DNA of 64,000 nucleotides, taken from the NCBI RefSeq assembly GCF_022682495.2, contig NC_071397.1, positions 26,675,427 to 26,739,426 on the forward strand, in the 5' to 3' direction. This DNA is from Desmodus rotundus. Taxonomy: Eukaryota; Chordata; Mammalia; Chiroptera; Phyllostomidae. The position numbers and the translations under genes were made by a program. The notes beneath the pieces are model-generated. The model was not told where the DNA came from. It saw only the letters and a program-made list of their open reading frames with translations, and did no database searches. Below, piece by piece: positions 11,179-22,977 of this stretch (within the stretch, counting starts at the first letter, position 1; the number at the start of each line of letters is the position of its first letter).

Positions 11179-12135
11179 GGTAATTACTTTTTCTTTCTAA
11201 TCTCTACAACTTTTATTATTCTCTAGTTAATTATCTGTGATTTTTCTCATATGAAAGATTATGTTCTTGGTACTCGATATTAAATTTTGTTACTTCTATT
11301 TGACTTTCAATTTTGTACTTTATTTTTCCATTTATTTTGCTGAAGCGTAAAACATGCAAGAAATGTGATTAGCTTCAGCTGATCTGTGAGCTAATTTTAT
11401 GTGTCTTTCGGTGTCTTTTATGTTAATCGAGAATTGTTTTTTCAGGGGCTTTTTCTCTTTTATAATAAAATATAGACTTTCTCATTCTGATGTATAATAT
11501 TCTTCTTGCCTTTTTGAATGTTTGTTTTCTGTTTTGGGCATATCTTATATGCATACATTATCTGATACTTACTATTTGTTCAATGGGAATAGTTCAACCT
11601 TTCTTTTAAGTGCTGAAAAACATGTGTGAATAAGAAGAGAAATGAACTAAAGCAGCTAGAAACTTTAATCAGATCTTTGAAAACATTTGTGTCATATATT
11701 AGCTTTATTTGCTAATCTAGATACACAGCGTCCCTCATTTTTCAGCTTTCTACCTCTTATGGCTGAACGAGAGGTTGTTATACATTACTGTAAGGCTAAG
11801 TAGAGGGACTTTTAAAAAAAGTTTACATGTCTCCACTCATTTCTGAATAGCAGAAAACTTCTCTAGTTTAGACAGGTAGGCCAAAAAACATAAAATAAGA
11901 TGTCATTTTTTACACATTTTTCCTCTGACATTCTGAGTGTGGAGTTCAGTGGGCCAGTATGTACATCTTCTCTGTGGTCTTGCCCACACTACTGAATTTT
12001 CATTGTTCTCATATTTTGCTTGGGTTTTCAAAAATGTACCACTTTTTATTAGAAAAATCTGTAGTCTTTAATTTTGTTCAGTGTATTTTAGTAAGGCAAA
12101 GAGCCTAAAACTAGACCGTTCACATTTATCTGGAA
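11179..12135. other. AT-rich intergenic DNA, nothing recognised
   Basis: No open frame longer than 60 codons, no assignable repeat and no splice structure seen. Confidence 0.6.
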
Positions 12136-12147
12136 AATCATGTTCTT

Positions 12148-12352
12148 TTTAAAAAATATTTTATTTATTTAACTTTAGAGAGAGGGGAAGGGAGGGAGAA
12201 AGAGAGGGAGAGAAACATCAAAGTGTTGTTGCCTCTTGTGCGCCCTCAACTGGAGATCTGGCCCACAACCCAGGCATGTGCCCTGACTGGGAATCGAACT
12301 GGCAACCCTTTTGTTACCAGCCTGGTGCTCAATCCACCATCCAGAACTGCAG
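12148..12352 (-). mobile_element. VES-type SINE, inverted, with TSD
   Basis: TTATTTATTTAACTTTAGAG is the complement of the tail. It is followed by a purine tract, GGGAATCGAACTGGCAACCC (complement of the B-box region) and GCTCAATCCACCAT. The duplication AATCATGTTCTT is at 12136-12147 and 12353-12364, fixing both ends. The last bases of the tRNA head are diverged. Confidence 0.93.
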
Positions 12353-12364
12353 AATCATGTTCTT

Positions 12365-12789
12365 GATTGTTAATTTGCTCCCTCTACATTCGTGTTTCTC
12401 TGTGAATGTGTGTGCATGAGTGTGTGCACTGGAGAAGTGATTATAAAGAGCAAACATGCACATGTGATTATTTCTCTGTTTCCTTTTAGTCAGCTATCAC
12501 CAAAGTAATAATAGTGTCACCCACTCAGAAATAATCTAATATTCCTTTTCATTCATGTACTAGATACCAATTTATTTTTAATAGCATAATGATATTTAAA
12601 ATTATTTCTGATGGTCTACAGAATCTATTGGCACAATTTGATCATATTATATGATAATGATCATATTTATTCACTCTTGATTCTGCTTCTTCAAACCAAA
12701 CATGGTCTACCTTCTCTCTCACTAGTACGGGTATGTAAGTCCAGGCAGGAAGTTTCTGTCAGACACTGCAACTAATACTATCTCCTTTT
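12365..12789. other. AT-rich DNA, nothing recognised
   Basis: Short GT-rich piece at about 12399-12425; otherwise nothing. Confidence 0.55.
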
Positions 12790-13350
12790 CACAAATAGTT
12801 ACTATAAAGGGGGAACACAACTTGTTGTCCAAAAAATATGTCTCCCTGTCATTAGGATTATTTTAGGCTGGTTGTTTTTAAGAAACAAAGATTCAGGAAG
12901 AAACTCTGACCTTTCCCTTAACTGCCTAAAGTAATTTAGATGGAGGACCTGTACCAGGAAGGAAACTATTAACACAAACAAATGTATTTTAGTATCAACT
13001 AGGTGTGATAGCACGGAGGAACCTAGCAAGGTGCTTTTGATCGAAATCCTGTCTGTGTTCCATTGCTAAAGATGACCCAACAAATATTAAGTTACCAAAC
13101 ATTTGTTTTTTCATGTCCATGTGAATTCCCTTTCTGCCTTTTAAAGGCCAAACCACTACCCCTATTTTTCCTTAGCATATCAGGCTCAACTGCCAGACTT
13201 CTTCTTGGGTCCTATATTCTTATGGAATCCCATATGTACAGATGAAATTAAATTTGGTTATTTCGTCCCGTCAATCTGTCTCATGTCACTTTAAATCTGA
13301 GGCCAACCAGAAGCTAAGGGTGAAAAAGAGGGAAAGTTTTCCCTCCCCTT
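12790..13350 (+). repeat. Ancient ERVL-type LTR (LTR16/33-like), copy 1
   Basis: It shares an ordered set of blocks with 18,450-19,020: CCCTTAACTGC, GTACCAGGAAGGAAACTATT, ACATTTGTTTTTTCATGTCC, a CTCAACTGCCAGACTTCTTC block, a GTCAATCTGTCTCATGTCAC block, and a terminal GAAAGTTTTCCCTCCCC. The 3' blocks match ERVL-class LTRs of the LTR16/LTR33 sort from memory. Both copies are in + orientation. The subfamily is uncertain. Confidence 0.5.
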
Positions 13351-13353
13351 CAA

Positions 13354-13565
13354 ATATTTAGTGAATTTCTTTAATTCTAGAGAGAGAGAGGGAAAGAGAG
13401 AGAGAAACATCAATGTAAGAGAAAGATCAATGTGTTGCCTCCCGTATGTGCGCCGCCCGGGTACCAAACCTGCCCCATAGGCATGTGTTCTGACTAGTAA
13501 TCAAACATGTGTCTTTCTGGTTTACAGGATGATGCTCCAACCAACTAAGCCACACTGGCCAAGGC
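13354..13565 (-). mobile_element. VES-related SINE, inverted, second subfamily
   Basis: ACCAACTAAGCCACACTGGC is the complement of a GCCAGTGTGGCTTAGTTGGT head, distinct from the 'ctcagtggattgagt' head of most copies here. An AGAGAGAGAGGGAAAGAG tract and GAAACATCAATGTAAGAGAA complete the body. Heads with 'ttggtt' also occur at 50,393, 60,899 and 62,964, so at least two SINE subfamilies are present. Confidence 0.85.
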
Positions 13566-15414
13566 CTATTGTTAGCTTTTCACCACAGTTTCTAAACATT
13601 CTCCACCTCAAATATTCCACTAATCTGGAAACTTCAGGCTATCAAACTGCCAAGGTTTTCTGTGGTTCCCATACTCTGATTTATAGTAAGTTGTATACGT
13701 TAAAGTACGTTGATGTTTTTCCTTTAATGTTCTGTCTATTTTTGTTTAAACAGCCTTCAGAAAAGATCTTTGTTTCCATGTGATCTGAAGATAAGTCCAT
13801 AGACTGGACAGGTGACACATGTTAGTGACAGATGCCACGCATGCTATACTAGGAATCATTCTCCCCTTCTGACAACCAAGGCTTTGCTAATGAAACAAAT
13901 TAATTGTGTATTCAGTTTTTATTAAGGTAAGTTTCCTCCTGGAAAGCACATCAGTCATTTATGAAAGTAGAATCTGTAAGATCTCAACCTACTGTTTCTC
14001 AGTTATGCCCACAAATGGCTCATATAATTTGACCTCCACCTAGGATGGACCTTACAATGCATTTTTAAATATACATATGTATACATATATTAAAATATAT
14101 ATGTTTGATTATTTTTCTAGATATTTCCTTAGTAGGTATTTTATATGTAAAATATGACTATCGTGACTCATTAAATTGCTTTATTTAAACTACATTTTTC
14201 AAGTTACATTAATAATATCTTTTAGCTTGCATCAACTAACCAAATTTTTCAGATAATATGATTAGTTTTTATCTTCAGTTTTCAACCTTTTAGTAACTAC
14301 TCTCTAAGCACTTTCTTGAACCTACTTTTGAGGTTAAATTATCATGTTATTAATATTTTAAAAAGACTGAATGGAAAGAGATCCTCATATAGTCTAGACG
14401 TCTTTGTCACTGATATAATAGGGCAATGAGACAATTTCCCTCCTAAGAGTTGAAGATAGTTCTGTCTGTTCTGTGTTGTCCCATTTATCTCTGTTACATT
14501 GATGAATTCATTTCATGACAATACTTGGTCTGAATAATGAAGAGCTGGAAGAGACTCTGATGGTGGAGATGGAATATTTAAAATTTTCTTTCCAATTATA
14601 GCTAACCATCTCTTTGAGATTCACTATTCTGATGATCAATCATTTTTGGTGAACAAAAATTCCTAGATGATATTTTTAAAATAAATTACAAGACATTTGA
14701 ATAGTACGATCTGTTTTAAAGCTCCATTAAGCCAGTGTGAACTGTAAGTCATTATATCTTCTTAAACACAAGTGCGTAAAATATAACAATGTGTTGTGCT
14801 GTCAACTTTTCATTTATTAAAAATTTGAATATTCATTACCAAAAACAGTTTATTGAAAAAATATAACCTTTATACAAGAAATAAACTTTTTATTACATGC
14901 TCATTTCTACATATATTTACTAGTTAAATAGATTCATTCTTCTTCTTAGAGATACCGTGAATAATTGTTTTTGTAAAGTGACTTAAAGCAGTGCTTCTCA
15001 AAACTCAGCTTAGATATGGAGCCTGAGATTCTGAATTGTAAAAAGCTTTCTCAATAACCACTCCAACTTCTGGAAATTTAATGCTAAGTTTTCTCCATGA
15101 GAAATTCCTATACCTGGATTTGATTTGATTTTTTGATTGGCAGTGAAAGTGCATATAATCCTGGAAGAAATAATGTTTTAAACCATGTGACAACTTTTAG
15201 AACACTTTTAATGATAATTCATGGGAAAACTTAGTTCCATTTGTGAGGTAGTTTAAATCAAATCTAGGCTATGAAATTTAGCAACAAAACAGAATTTTAT
15301 CATTAAAATGATTAGCTTGCTTTCAAAATTATTATAACAGCAAATCTCACAGGATATTTTTTTGTGTGCCAGCCATTTTGCTGAGGCTTTAGACTTTTTT
15401 CTAATCATGGATGG
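13566..15414. other. AT-rich intergenic DNA, nothing recognised
   Basis: A long plain stretch with an alternating TA/CATA segment at about 14067-14103. No gene or nameable repeat. Confidence 0.6.
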
Positions 15415-15422
15415 TGTCATTT

Positions 15423-15933
15423 TGATAGGAGACTCAAGAGTTGGAAAATTTTAGTTTAAGGTAAAAAGTTATATGCCTAGTAAGTAACGTAAATGTTAAA
15501 GCTTTTTGTTTCAGAAGCTACAGATAAGGCCCATTCCGGCACCTGGACACTGCTACAGATTATAGCCTGGGGACAATTGGAGGCATCTGGACCTTTCTGT
15601 TCCAGGGAGAGACAGAAGACCAACCGCCCCTAGGAACAGCTCACTGCCCAGGACAGGAATGCTGCAGTTTCTTTCACCTAATCCTCCCTGAACTTCAAAA
15701 CCCCTCACTACACCTTGTTAATTCCCTGGTATAAAAACGTTGGCCTGAAAAGAGAAGAGAAGATACATAAGTTTATACCCTAAACTTATACCCTAATTAT
15801 GAGACCATCACTAGGGTATAAACCTGCCATCTTCTCAGATCACCAACCATCTGAATAAAGTGCCCATAAAGATTCAATCGCTGTCATTGCTTATTGGGTT
15901 TGGTAGTGAACCCTGGTGTCTTTTCCAGTTTCA
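15423..15933 (+). mobile_element. Solo retroviral LTR, family D copy 1
   Basis: This is a segment of about 510 bases that recurs at 33,004-33,507. A TATA-like GGTATAAAAAC is at about 15730, a polyadenylation signal CTGAATAAAGTGCCC at about 15852, and the segment ends in a CCAGTTTCA block, so U3-R-U5 order runs on the + strand. A local duplication, CTTATACCCTAA-like, at about 15772-15800 is absent from the other copy. No gag, pol or env lies beside it, so it is a solo LTR. I could not find a confident target-site duplication. Confidence 0.72.
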
Positions 15934-15954
15934 GTTTCATTTTTGCAACAACAT

Positions 15955-16132
15955 CCTCATTTAAACAAAATAATTATCCTTATTTCACAAATGATAAAAG
16001 TGAGGTAGAGAGCATTTAGGTAACCTGGTCAAGATCAAAGAGCCACAAGAAATAAATCAAGAAGCCATAATTTAAATTTAAATAGTCTACAAAGTTTGAA
16101 CCCATGTTACTTTGCTATACTGCCTGTATTTT
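15955..16132 (+). repeat. MIR ancient SINE
   Basis: TTATCCTTATTTCACAAATG, AAAGTGAGGTAGAGAG, TAACCTGGTCAAGATCAAAG, TTTGAACCCATGTTAC and TATACTGCCTG follow the MIR core and 3' part in order. Confidence 0.7.
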
Positions 16133-16605
16133 ACAATGAAAGCACTATAGCAATTGTGAACTAAAAAGAGCTAATGATTCAATCAAGGAAGAAATTGAAG
16201 AAAAAAATGTGAAGGGTTTATAAAGATGCTATTTAAAATTTGAAAAATATCCAGTTTTTAAAAAGTATATTCGTAGTATTGAAAAGACATGTTGATTTTA
16301 TTTGCTGGAACTTTCCTGAACCTTTGAACCCATGGTCCTGCTATATTAACACCAGGTGTTGGTGCATGCTGTCTTTTGACTGTTTCTATTTTTATACCCC
16401 TCTCCCCACTGAAGGTTCTTCTTAGTATATGGCATATATCTCTCAGGATCCTTTGCATTATCTATTTATTTGCACCTTTTCTTTGGTTACCACACATCCT
16501 TCAGTGTCAGTCTGCATTCCCTTTGCGCTCCCTTCCCTTGTTCTTTATTTCCTCCTTCTGGGGGCTCCCTGTGAAACCCATCTTGCTAAAACTTCACCTT
16601 CTCTT

Positions 16606-16663
16606 AAAATCAGTGCCTATACTTGAACGACAATAAAATAACTTTAAAAAATCAGTGCCTATA
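16606..16663 (+). mobile_element. 26-base L1 tail insertion between 16-base TSDs
   Basis: The 16-base sequence AAAATCAGTGCCTATA occurs at 16606-16621 and again at 16648-16663. Between them lie only 26 bases, which begin CTTGAACGACAATAAAAT. That is the last stretch of the bat L1 3' UTR; the L1 at 45.6 kb ends TACTTGAACAACAATAAAA. The structure reads as an extremely 5'-truncated L1 insertion. Confidence 0.8.
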
Positions 16664-16859
16664 TATTATTATTTCAGTCCATACCTCTATCTCTTTTCTT
16701 AGACCCTACCAGTCTATCAGGAATTAAACACTTTTTCTACAGTTCCTACCACCCCTTACCTGAAACACTTTGTTTGCCTTTGATTCCCCATATCCATTTC
16801 AGATTTCTTATCTTTAGGTTTTAAGCTACTGTCATCATTTACCTACTAGGTTCAAATAA

Positions 16860-17020
16860 GTCATACCTGGCTGCCCCGTGTAGATTCCCAATGACTTGCT
16901 GTCAGGGCTGACTTCCTGGTTGCACAAGTGACCAAGCTCAGAAGGGGATTGCACTAGGGGTTAAATGCTCTGTGGTTGCTGTTTTAAAGTTCTTAATAAT
17001 TTTGTCTTTGAAATCTATTA
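16860..17020 (+). repeat. Ancient unnamed repeat, copy 1
   Basis: AGCTCAGAAGGGGATTGCAC, GGTTAAATGCTCTGTGGTTG and TTTAAAGTTCTTAATAATTT correspond, in the same order, to the reverse complement of 59,010-59,170. The two stretches are therefore copies of one old interspersed repeat. I recognise the pattern from other mammals but cannot name the family safely. Confidence 0.5.
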
Positions 17021-17820
17021 ATACATAGAGTGTGCACTGTGGGCTCCATTCTTTGGTGGGCATAACCTCTCCGCCACCATGTTGGGACTTAGTCTGAGAT
17101 GCCCACATCCCTATACTCTGGCAATGTGCACCCATCAAGGCCTCCTTTTCCTTGCTCTGACCCAGAGGCCACGGCCATACTCCTCTGCCTAGGAGTGTGT
17201 ATGGGGAGGGGCAGGACCCAATTAGCTTGCCTCATGTGTTTTTAAGAGCAGGCGTGGCAGAGGCTGTGGGTACCCTGAGCAGCCCACCGGAGGTTGCTTC
17301 TCCCTGGGACCAAAGCTTTCCTTCCAGTTCAGGTTCCAAGAGTCCCTGGGTAGAAGTTTAAACATCTTTGGGCATTGCCCTGCTGCAAGTATCCCTAGCC
17401 CATGAGTACTCTGTAGGCCAGCTCCGTGTCTTGCTTGGACAGAAACTTTCTTCCTCTTTCCAAATGAGTCTGGTTTGCATTCCTGTCTTTTGACCCACTC
17501 AAGGCACCCTGAAGGGGTGAGCTAAAATATATGAATGATGCTAACACATAAATGTTTATTTTTTCTTTACTTAGAATAGCATTACTTAGAAAGTAAAACC
17601 ACCATGACAAACGAGGAGGGGAGGGGAAAAGAGAGAGAGAGAAAACCATTAATACAGCAGTTTTTGTCTGTTTTTTTAAAAACCAAAACTGCTGCATCTT
17701 CATTTAAACAAAAACTGCTGCTGTAGGTTGATTTTGCACTGAGCGCACAGACACTGTTATCTCCAGGTTCTGGGACACAGACCACCAACCCCAGACCCGC
17801 GGCTCTTGGTCTTACGTCAG
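17021..17820. other. Moderately GC-rich unassigned stretch
   Basis: 17,030-17,520 is visibly richer in G and C than its flanks (GCAGGCGTGGCAGAGGCTGT, GCCCACCGGAGGTTGCTTCT). Open frames are short and overlap on both strands. It may be an old LTR fragment. A purine-rich run is at about 17608-17645. Confidence 0.35.
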
Positions 17821-18229
17821 CATTTCCTTTCTCTGCCCCATTTGGTGTGTAGCTGCATTCTTGGGACTTGCAGGCATTCCCTTTTAAAATATTTTGGAGT
17901 TAATAAATTGTCAGTTGATGTAAAAAATACTTATACTAATAATGATTATATAGATATTATTGAGAGTATTAAGGTTGTACAGAAATCTTAATGAATAAAT
18001 AACTGTGAGCAATGGGCTCTATTAAATGCCTCTTTACTTGGAATACCTAGCTCATTTTCCCTTTTCCTGAGTGGATATTGAATAATACAGTTTTAAAATT
18101 AAACTGGACCCAAAGAATTCTCCAATTCTTCTTCTTTAATGTTGCAAAATATCAAAAGTTACTAGAGTGGGATTTCTAATATTCAGAGGAGGTGACTGAG
18201 CCCTGGGAGGGGATCCTTGAACAGTTGAA

Positions 18230-18400
18230 AGAATGGGAAATTGGAAGCAGAATACTTAAATCGAAGTATAGTCTGAGTTCATTGCTGGGAGACTTCTACC
18301 AAATCTGGTAACATCTCTAAGATTTAGTTACATCGTCTATACAATAGAAAGAAGAGTACATTTCACATGGTAGAAGAAATGATGTCATGGATATTAATGT
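18230..18400 (-). repeat. MIR-like ancient SINE, inverted
   Basis: GTCTGAGTTCATTGCTGGGA, then AACATCTCTAAGATTTAGTT, then ACATCGTCTATACAATAGAA follow the inverted MIR order ('aacctctctgagcctcagtttcctcatctgtaaaatgg'). Confidence 0.5.
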
Positions 18401-18449
18401 ATTGAAAATACTATGTAAATGTTTATTAGTCTTTGATATATATTACCCT

Positions 18450-19020
18450 TAGAATTCTTTTTAGAGGACTTCATGGATAGAATATTGGAGATTTTTTGGT
18501 AGCTCCCTCGCCCCAAACTTTTAAAACCCTGAATGCTGAACATTTGCTTTGGCACTGTGAGGTGCTGCTGCAGGGAAGCAGAAAACGTCTCAGAATATGC
18601 CACTTGGCATGTGGATTATTTCCAGATGAAGATAATTTGGGCCCAGCAGTCTCAGGGAGATCTTTTTATCTCCCCCTTAACTGCTACAAAGAATTTTGAT
18701 ACAGTGTTTGTACCAGGAAGAGAGCTATTAACGAGATGACTTTTCATATTGGAAATGCATGGCAAATATTTGTTTGCCGAACATTTGCTCTTCTTCTATT
18801 TCTGTGAATTGCCTGCCTCCCCCTTGAAGCCCTAGACCCCTATCAGTCCTCCTTAGGTCAGGATTGTATCTAAGCTTCAATTGCCTGACTGCTGGGAAGC
18901 CGTGTTTTTATGTGGCTCCTGTATGAACAAAATATGTTTCTGTCCTGTTTTATCTCAGTGTAATCATTAGACAAGTCAAGGAACCTCAATGGAAGAATAG
19001 AAAAGTTTTCTACCTCTATG
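18450..19020 (+). repeat. Ancient ERVL-type LTR (LTR16/33-like), copy 2
   Basis: This is the partner of 12,790-13,350. Shared blocks are CCCTTAACTGCTACAAAG, GTACCAGGAAGAGAGCTATT, ACATTTGCTCTTCTTCTATT, CTTCAATTGCCTGACTGCTG, GTCCTGTTTTATCTCAGTGT and a terminal GAAAAGTTTTCTACCTC. It has the same orientation as its partner, 5.7 kb away. I cannot tell whether they are two LTRs of one provirus or independent solos. No clear retroviral genes lie between them. Confidence 0.5.
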
Positions 19021-20380
19021 GTACCAACTCCATAAATTTAAGTAACTCAGAATTATTTTTTTCTAACAACATGGTATGGAAAAGATTATCCTCTATCCCA
19101 TCAAGCTTAACATATGTTTCATTTTATGTAGTCTTAACAATTTTTATGTCTTGAATTTTCTTCTGTCAGTATATAATGGAACACAATGAAATTATTATTT
19201 AATCAATTTATTTCTGGTAATGTGATTGTTTTCAACTTTTCAATGTTACAGCAAAATTGTGATGAGACCTTGAAGCTAAACTTTATGAAAATATTATTAT
19301 TTACTTAAATTTCATTCTTAAATAATGTAATTGTTAGCTTGAGGATGACCAAGATTTTTTAATGCTGAACTGTTTTATTTTTATTTTTTAGCGTGTTAGA
19401 GGATTTAAAGAAGTTAACCAACATATGGTATCTCTAAAAAACCTGCTAGTTATCCTTCTAACTTGTAATACATGATTAATATTAGTTACTTAATTGAATT
19501 TACTAAGCTGTTTTCAACATTTATTAATGATAATTGGAATATTGAGTAACCACGTTCTTACATTAAGAACAGAAAAGGACTGGAGAAGCATACACAATCT
19601 CGATGAATTCAAGAAACTCAAGGAATTAAATATTTTTCCACTTTGCAAAAAATATTGTGTGCCGTGGATAGCAAGTTAATAAGGAAAATGTTATGTAAGA
19701 CGCAGGATATTTTGTAATTTTTCTGGTAACACAGTTTAATCACTTTTTGCTTAAATTTAGGTAAGTTAAGATCATGACCAATAAAGGAATGACAACTGCT
19801 CTTATTAACAGTCCGGATACTATTGCCAAGATTGTTGAAAGAAACAATCTACATCTTACTATTTTTTGCTCTATAAGCATATTTTAAAATCATTCCATGC
19901 TATGCTTCATCAAGCCACTGCTTCATTTCTTCCTGCAAATTTTCGACAGAACTGTTTGGAAAATCAATGCCTCGGAGCTGTGTTTGGATTTACTGCTGAA
20001 TCCAATTACTGTATATTATCATAAAAAGCATCAAAGTGAAAATTATTGATGGTGCTTGTTTTGTGAGCATGTAACTGCTAACTTCAAATATAAATATTTT
20101 AATGGCACAATTTTTCACTATTCTAGAAAAGAAAATAGAAATAAGATTTCAAATATGGAAATATAAACTACTTAAATTTAAACAAAGTTCTTAAAAATAA
20201 ATATAATGCTCTTTTATGCACAATTCTAACAAAAGAGGACTTTAAACAACTATGATTAATAATACTTGGCTAAGATTACATGGGAGAATATTGTTAGGCA
20301 AAAAAATAGTTTGTCTGGAATGTTGTTTTAAAATTTTTATGTACATCTCAACTGCACTTATAATTTAAAAGAGAGTTTGG
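19021..20380. other. AT-rich intergenic DNA, nothing recognised
   Basis: The part at 19,790-20,060 is slightly more complex (TCCTGCAAATTTTCGACAGA, ATGCCTCGGAGCTGTGTTTG) and might be a very old DNA transposon or a conserved non-coding piece. I cannot assign it. Confidence 0.5.
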
Positions 20381-20530
20381 TAAACTACAGCCTGTGGGCC
20401 AAAGCTGTCTCCTCCCGTTCATTTATATGTAGTCTGTGGCTGTTTTGCATTGCAAAAGTAAAGTTGAGTAGTTTAACAGAAACTTAATAGCCAGCTAAGT
20501 GCAAAATGTATATTATTGGCCCCAAGCCTC
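20381..20530 (+). repeat. Old hAT-type DNA transposon fragment
   Basis: GTAAACTACAGCCTGTGGGC, TTCATTTATATGTAGTCTGT, GGCTGTTTTGCATTGCAAAA, GTTGAGTAGTTTAACAGAAA and ATTATTGGCCCC match in order a common mammalian non-autonomous hAT element with a 'ggcctgtgggccaaat' end. It is followed by C9A9 at about 20531-20550. Confidence 0.5.
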
Positions 20531-20559
20531 CCCCCCCCCAAAAAAAAAATCAAGTGGGC

Positions 20560-22020
20560 TGGTCCTGATTAAAGGAATAAATGTAGATTTTTATATAACA
20601 TCGTTAATATTTTATGGAAATTTGAATCTTTAAAATGATCTTAAATTTGTTAGAAATATATAATTAAGACACAGGTTTTAAGTATAAAATAAATATAACT
20701 AATTCAATTTATATGTAGTTATCTATTCATCATCTGTCTCATCTATTATCTATCATGCCCATTTGCAAAGTGAGAATAATTTCAATTACAACTACTGTTC
20801 ACTGTGATTGTTTACAGCAGTCACTTACCCTTCACAAACTCACACTGACTTCTCAGAAAGGTATATTCTGAATAACACTAAATACAATGAAAAGATTTAT
20901 TTGGATACAATGACAATAGAAAGAGAGAAAGTTGAATAAAGGTGGCAAGAATTCAAGGAACTGCATGTTAATTTGATGGGTACTAAGAGATCTGAAAATG
21001 GGTATCTGGAGATTCAGAGTCTAAACAAAACTGTCATTTCTTCAATATACTTTTTCTAGCATAAGAATGTATTCCATTACCTTCGTCTGTGAGTATGCCC
21101 AGAACCAAGATGGGTAAGGTGGCACTGGAGAAATAAGAGAAAAGCCCACCACAAAACTCTCTGGGATGAGGCAGTTCAATTTTAGACACAAAGATAGGAG
21201 AACAAAGAAATATGTTTATTTGTAATATATTTAATGGGTTATAATGTTTTTATATATTGAGAATATGTCTTTTTTAACTTCTTATTTTAAATTACCACTC
21301 AGAAAGTATTAACTATTTTTGGTTGAATTTTGTTTTAGTTTTATAGAGAACAGTTAAAAATACCTTCTGAGAAGCAATGACATTTAATAAGTAATGAAAA
21401 AAATGGTGAATTACAGTTTCAATCTCATCTCTTGGTGTTAATTCCAATTCATTTTTTGGTGACCTTTTTGTCTTGATCATTAATCATTTTTTTTTTATTC
21501 TTGAAAACTAACTTAATGGGAAATATAGTGCAAACAGCCTTTACTAAAAGTGAAATTTTAATTTTCTCTCCAGGGACAAACAAATTTCTCTTCCCCTATC
21601 CCCTCCCCTCCCCATTAAAGATATAGCAATATGTTTAGTTATCACAGTTTTTGTATTGATTATAATCAGACTGTAAATCGCACATGTGGACAAGGTCCGT
21701 GGAGTTTTCAAATGCTCTTTACTCTGTCCATGATGTTCCAAATATGAGCACGATGGCTGGTTAGCACGTGAAAAATTAAAGATATCATATAATTCAAAAG
21801 GTTATATCTTCAGGATTTTCTATTGTAGGAATTATATTTAATATCAAATTTAAAGTTACTTCTTCCTTCTTTGTTACAATAGCTTTATAAGGACCATGAA
21901 AAGTAGCAACCATTTGTTTAATAAACCTACCTTGCTGATATTACTTTTTCACTCAAAATTTAAGATTCTTTTTGTTTATTAATCACTTTTTTTCTGAGAC
22001 ATTCTTATTCTATTATGAAT
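20560..22020. other. AT-rich intergenic DNA, nothing recognised
   Basis: Only short accidental frames; a CTATTCATCATCTGTCTC/(ATCT) run near 20722-20757. Confidence 0.6.
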
Positions 22021-22026
22021 CCTCCC

Positions 22027-22977
22027 TGTTGTAAAACATGTTTCCCAGAAGGCTATATTGATACCGAGAGCCTGCCTGGCAAGACTGCCGGGGTGGGGGG
22101 TGGGGATGGGAGGGTTTGGGGCAGCCGGGCTTGAGGCCTCAGGAGAGGCTGCACTGCCCGGGTAGCCAAGGTAGCACCTTGTGAACACTGCTCCCTGCGG
22201 TGGCCTGTCCTGCTCCTGGTGACAGATCCCCCACCCCAGGCAAGACAAGGGCAGAAGAAACATTGTACCGAGCATGTGCAAGGCTGGCAAAAGTGATTGG
22301 CTAAGGGAAGAGCCCTCCTACCCTCCTTTCTGGTCCCTAGTTGAGGATGGAACTGGGAGAAAGCAAACACATGTACTTTAGCAGTCAAGATGGCAAAGGG
22401 GCAGTGCTGTGCCAGAGGGGACCCAGCAGTGCTGCTTGGGGAAAATGATGGGATTGGTTGGGGAGCCTGCCCCTCCCAGAGCATGCAGAAATTTGAGCTG
22501 GGAAAAACCACCTGGCCTTGCCCACAGGGGTAACCTATATAAACCCAGGGGAAGGAAGAGACGACCTGTATACCTATCTTTGTGGACTTTTTGGTGGTAT
22601 GTGTGTAGGACTTTATGACCCTGGAAGCGACATGGTCCATGGTGGCCTCAGCAACACATATAGGAAGAAGCCTGAAGCTGGATAGCCACCTGCTTAGCTG
22701 CCTTAGGCTCCAAAGGACACGTAAGGATGAAATGGGGATTCTAGGCACTGCCTTGGGTTTGCTACATTTTGGTAGGTTTGGAAACAGTTGGATTTTGCCT
22801 GTGTTTTGGGGACGAGATGAGCCTGGTGAGTCCTGAGACAGGTGGTCCTCTCCCTTCCCAAATTGTGCAACATTTTAACAAAAACCTCTTTCCTTTTTCA
22901 CCAACCTTGGCCTCTGGAATTTGTCTACTGGGGGCAGCAGTCAGCCAAATCCCACTTTGGTTCGGTAACAATATGAA
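22027..22977 (+). repeat. GC-rich LTR-like block
   Basis: About 950 bases stand out as GC-rich between AT-rich flanks. The layout resembles an LTR read on +: a possible TG start in CCTCCCTGTTGTAAAACATG, a TATA-like CCTATATAAACCC at 22534, then AAAACCTCTTTCCTTTTTCA and GGTTCGGTAACA, where a CA end would fall. I could not pair the ends with a convincing target-site duplication, and there is no internal retroviral sequence. A 231-codon antisense frame (22053-22748) translates to low-complexity Ser/Pro/Arg-rich sequence with no domain I recognise. I treat it as a by-product of high GC content. Confidence 0.45.

Noticed and set aside
22053..22748. 231-codon antisense frame
   Set aside because: Low-complexity Ser/Pro/Arg-rich translation, overlapping open frames on both strands, LTR-like DNA; no domain.
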